8,525 nt of DNA from Actinomycetota bacterium (GTDB lineage Bacteria; Actinomycetota; Actinomycetes; Streptosporangiales; Streptosporangiaceae), in the NCBI GenBank assembly GCA_003161205.1, contig PMOU01000670.1, forward strand, positions 4,573-13,097, read 5' to 3'. The translations under genes and the position numbers were made by a program. How positions within the stretch are numbered: the first letter of the stretch is position 1; every line of letters begins with the position of its first letter. Of the stretch, positions 6,640 to 8,525 are shown in pieces. The notes under the pieces were generated by a model. That model was given only the letters and a program-made list of their open reading frames with translations. It had not been told where the DNA came from and ran no database searches.

Positions 6640-7200
6640 TTAGAACGGTGGCTCGTCGGAGTAGCCGCCGCCGGCACTGTCGGTCGCCCACGGGTCGGAC
6701 TCACCGGCACCGGAGTTGCCGCCGTAGCCACCGGAGTTGCCCTGGCCGCCGGACGGCCTGCCGCCTGAGCCCCCGGAGGAACGCTGGCCGCCGCCGAAGC
6801 CGCCGCCCCCGGAACCATCCCCGGAACCGGAGCGGGCGATCTTGTTCACCTTGGCCGACGCGTTGCGCAGCGAAGGACCGACATCGTCGACCTCCACCTC
6901 ATACACGGTGCGCTTCTCGCCTTCCTTGGTCTCATACGACCGCTGCCGCAGCCGGCCGGAGACGATGACCCGCATCCCGCGGGTCAGGCTCTCCGCGACA
7001 TTCTCCGCCGCCTGCCGCCACACGTTGCAGGTCAGGAACAGGCTGTCGCCGTCCTTCCACTCATTCGTGGTCTTGTCCAGGAACCTCGGCGTCGACGCCA
7101 CCCGGAACCGCGCTACCGGCTGACCCGCCGGGGTGAATCGCAATTCCGGATCGTCGACGAGGTTCCCCGCGATCGTGATCTGGGTATCGCCTGCTGCCAT
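6640..7200 (-). CDS. ssb: single-stranded DNA-binding protein
   Basis: SSB coats single-stranded DNA during replication, repair and recombination, and recruits partner proteins through its C-terminal tip. The protein has 186 residues. The OB fold spans about 1-115, with [20 protein letters not shown] near the start, [16 protein letters not shown] (57-72) and [21 protein letters not shown] Gly/Ser-rich disordered linker runs from about 122 to 180. The tip is SDEPPF, close to the common D-D/E-x-P-F ending, so partner binding should be intact. GGGAG lies 7 bases before the ATG. The gene starts 27 bases after the rpsF stop and belongs to the ribosomal-protein operon, as in other actinobacteria. 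Its linker codons are repetitive but show no frame problem. Confidence 0.97.
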   Translation of the reverse strand: MAAGDTQITIAGNLVDDPELRFTPAGQPVARFRVASTPRFLDKTTNEWKDGDSLFLTCNVWRQAAENVAESLTRGMRVIVSGRLRQRSYETKEGEKRTVYEVEVDDVGPSLRNASAKVNKIARSGSGDGSGGGGFGGGQRSSGGSGGRPSGGQGNSGGYGGNSGAGESDPWATDSAGGGYSDEPPF

Positions 7201-7227
7201 CGGGGTACTCCCGGTCGTAATCGGGGA

Positions 7228-7518
7228 TCAGTGCTGGTCGGGCCGTGTGACCTTGGTCCGCAGTACGGCTTCGTTCAGGTTGAGCTGACGGTCGAGCTCG
7301 AGCACGGTGGTCGGCTCCGCCATCAGGTCCACGACCGCGTAGAAGCCTTCTGACTTCTTCTCGATCTGGTAAGCAAGGCGGCGCTTCCCCCAGATGTCCA
7401 CCTTGTCGACCTTGCCGCCGCCGCCGCTTACGACCTTGAGAAACTGGTCAAGTGACGGCTGGACGGTACGTTCCTCGAGACTGGGGTCGAGGATGATCAT
7501 TATTTCGTAATGGCGCAT
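7228..7518 (-). CDS. rpsF: 30S ribosomal protein bS6
   Basis: The protein has 96 residues, the normal size for actinobacterial S6. It begins [19 protein letters not shown] and contains [20 protein letters not shown] (about 41-60), both typical. S6 binds the central domain of 16S rRNA together with S18. The frame stays open upstream to 7692, but that region lacks S6 features and the ATG at 7518 begins the conserved sequence. Two possible ribosome sites precede it: AGGA 5 bases upstream and the stronger GAGGAGG 12 bases upstream. The second is part of a possible hairpin. It is the first gene of the operon rpsF-ssb-rpsR-rplI. Confidence 0.97.
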   Translation of the reverse strand: MRHYEIMIILDPSLEERTVQPSLDQFLKVVSGGGGKVDKVDIWGKRRLAYQIEKKSEGFYAVVDLMAEPTTVLELDRQLNLNEAVLRTKVTRPDQH

Positions 7519-7829
7519 GGGCGTCCTGAGCCTCCTCTGGACTAATGCGGCCACGGTCTCTCCGTGGCAGGAGGTGTCGCGGTCACGAGCCGGCTCATGG
7601 GACCGGCCGGGTCGTCCGCAGCCTGCACAGGTTACCAGTATCCGCAGGCCCGTACTAACCAGATGGCGGCGGCCGGTATCCGCCCGTGGCAACCGGATGC
7701 GGCGGCCCGGTCAGGAAAGCCGCAGCCGGCCGACAGGAAACTGGTGGATTCCCGATTACCGCACAGGGGAAGACTGTCCCGTGAAAATGTACCCTCGTAG
7801 TTAAGAGTGGCAGGCAGGAGGAGGTCATC
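7519..7829. other. divergent intergenic region between rpsF and the small membrane-protein gene
   Basis: This 311-base gap must hold the promoters for the rpsF operon (- strand) and probably for the gene at 7830 (+ strand). Besides the rpsF leader hairpin it holds a second stem, GCCTGC (7621-7626) pairing with GCAGGC (7644-7649), which would be in the rpsF 5' leader. I found no convincing -35/-10 pair on either strand. A strong Shine-Dalgarno sequence (AGGAGGAGG, 7816-7824) ends the region. Confidence 0.6.
7531..7574 (-). promoter_or_regulatory. candidate rpsF leader structure that hides the ribosome-binding site
   Basis: On the transcript strand a perfect 7-base-pair stem, GCCACGG/CCGTGGC with loop AGAGA, lies at 7568-7550. 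CCTCC (7574-7570) just before it is complementary to GGAGG (7535-7531) after it, which is the strong Shine-Dalgarno sequence of rpsF. Together they can form a closed structure that would block ribosome entry. In many bacteria the S6:S18 dimer is known to bind its own mRNA leader and repress it. I infer a similar control here from pairing alone, and have not matched it to the published S6:S18 motif. Confidence 0.45.
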
Positions 7830-8153
7830 GTGGCAGGCACCGTCCGGACCCGCTCGCGCCAGAACATCCTGAACTCGGACGGGAAGCGGCACCCGACCGT
7901 GAACATCCTGACCGTCTTCACGTTGGTGGTCGGGCTTGTCGCGTTCGTCCTGGGCATGATCGTGCGGAACGCGCATACCGGTCCCGCGGTGCACATCACC
8001 GCGACCGCCACCGGACTGCTCTCCCTGGTCGTCGGGCTGTACGTCCAGATGATCTCGGCGACCCGCGAGCAGCGGATCCTCATCGTGACCGGCATGATCG
8101 CCGGATTCGTCGGGCTGGCCATCGGCCTGAGCCGCGGCGGCTTCATCGGGTAG
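7830..8153 (+). CDS. small three-helix membrane protein of unknown function
   Basis: The protein has 107 residues and starts at GTG 7830, chosen because AGGAGGAGG lies 5 bases upstream. The N-terminal 23 residues are basic and polar. Three hydrophobic segments follow at about 24-45, 54-75 and 83-101, with a short polar loop around RNAHTGP and an ISATREQR loop between the second and third. By the positive-inside rule the N-terminus is probably cytoplasmic. I do not recognise a family, and no catalytic motif is visible. Codon use is typical for the chromosome. It is divergent from rpsF and followed 40 bases later by the endonuclease IV gene on the same strand, so the two may share a transcript, but no functional link is evident. 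Confidence 0.85.
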   Translation: MAGTVRTRSRQNILNSDGKRHPTVNILTVFTLVVGLVAFVLGMIVRNAHTGPAVHITATATGLLSLVVGLYVQMISATREQRILIVTGMIAGFVGLAIGLSRGGFIG

Positions 8154-8193
8154 GACGCCTCCCCCGCGAGCGGCGAGTGGGAAGATAGAGCAC

Positions 8194-8525
8194 ATGCCGC
8201 GCATCGGAGCCCACTTCCACGTCGACAACCCGCTGGACGAGGCAATTGCCTACGGAGCGGACGCGGCCCAGTTTTTCCTCGGCGATCCGCAAGGCTGGAA
8301 GGGACCCGTCATACCCGGCGGTGACCCCGCGGCCATCAGGGATGCCTTCGCCGCCGCCAACGTGGACATCTATATCCACGCGCCGTACGTCATCAACGTG
8401 GCCACCGCGAACAACCGGATCAGGATCCCCAGCCGGAAACTGCTCGATCAGCAGCTGAAGGCGGCCGCCTCGGTCGGGGCCAAGGGGCTGATCGTGCACG
8501 GCGGCCACGTCACCGCCGGCACCAG
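8194..8525 (+). CDS. nfo: endonuclease IV (AP endonuclease, TIM-barrel), 3' end outside window
   Basis: The frame from ATG 8194 is open to the window edge (110 complete codons). It starts MPRIGAHFHVDNPLDEAIAY and has GADAAQFFLGDPQGW (21-35), IHAPYVINVA (61-70), then NRIRIPSRKLL and LIVHGGHV (99-106). His62 and His102 fall where endonuclease IV has its first two zinc-binding His residues (His69 and His109 in E. coli Nfo). By family knowledge the enzyme cuts DNA 5' of abasic sites in base-excision repair using three metal ions. The remaining metal ligands lie beyond the window. No strong Shine-Dalgarno sequence precedes the ATG (GGAAG is about 9 bases away). It follows the membrane-protein gene by 40 bases. 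A different xylose-isomerase-like TIM-barrel enzyme is possible but less likely given the IHAPY and HGG motifs. Confidence 0.85.
   Translation, partial: MPRIGAHFHVDNPLDEAIAYGADAAQFFLGDPQGWKGPVIPGGDPAAIRDAFAAANVDIYIHAPYVINVATANNRIRIPSRKLLDQQLKAAASVGAKGLIVHGGHVTAGT

Noticed and set aside
7519..7692. A longer S6 protein starting at 7692
   Set aside because: The extra 58 residues lack S6 features, and the normal 96-residue protein begins at 7518. The extension would read through the leader hairpin.

Overview
The window is a high-GC actinobacterial chromosome segment. The evidence is strong G/C preference at third codon positions, GTG starts, and the gene order rpsF-ssb-rpsR-rplI-(small ORF)-dnaB. 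That order matches what I recall of the oriC-proximal cluster of Mycobacterium and Streptomyces relatives. I cannot name the genus.

Layout from left to right. (1) Positions 1-1488, + strand: the 3' part of a membrane O-acyltransferase (OafA/YrhL type) with a C-terminal SGNH domain. (2) Positions 1404-2494, - strand: a free-standing LAGLIDADG homing-endonuclease gene with a helix-turn-helix at each end. It is broken by one apparent missing base near 2252, is clearly poorer in GC than its surroundings, and converges on the acyltransferase. (3) Positions 2541-5171, - strand: dnaB, the replicative helicase, interrupted by a 426-residue intein (2724-4001) that has its own LAGLIDADG endonuclease with both acidic residues present. 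The last 60 codons of dnaB, beyond the intein, look like the homing-endonuclease block in composition rather than like the rest of dnaB. (4) Positions 5172-5578: a regulatory region with five DnaA-box-like 9-mers. Three of them crowd a good candidate sigma70-type promoter that points at a 61-codon ORF (5579-5764, + strand). (5) Positions 5853-7518, - strand: the operon rpsF-ssb-rpsR-rplI, with a candidate Shine-Dalgarno-sequestering hairpin in the rpsF leader and a GC-rich hairpin between ssb and rpsR. (6) Positions 7830-8153, + strand: a small three-helix membrane protein of unknown function, followed by the 5' part of an endonuclease IV gene (8194 to the window end).

Functional picture: the core is a housekeeping translation/replication cluster (S6, SSB, S18, L9, DnaB). 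Selfish DNA has entered it twice around the same helicase gene, once as an intein and once as a free-standing homing endonuclease now decaying at the dnaB 3' end. The DnaA boxes between dnaB and the small ORF suggest that initiator protein binds here, either to tune these promoters or as a titration site. I see no CRISPR array, tRNA, rRNA or IS element. No wholly new system is demonstrated. The least explained items are the DnaA-box/promoter region with its small ORF, and the mosaic dnaB 3' end.
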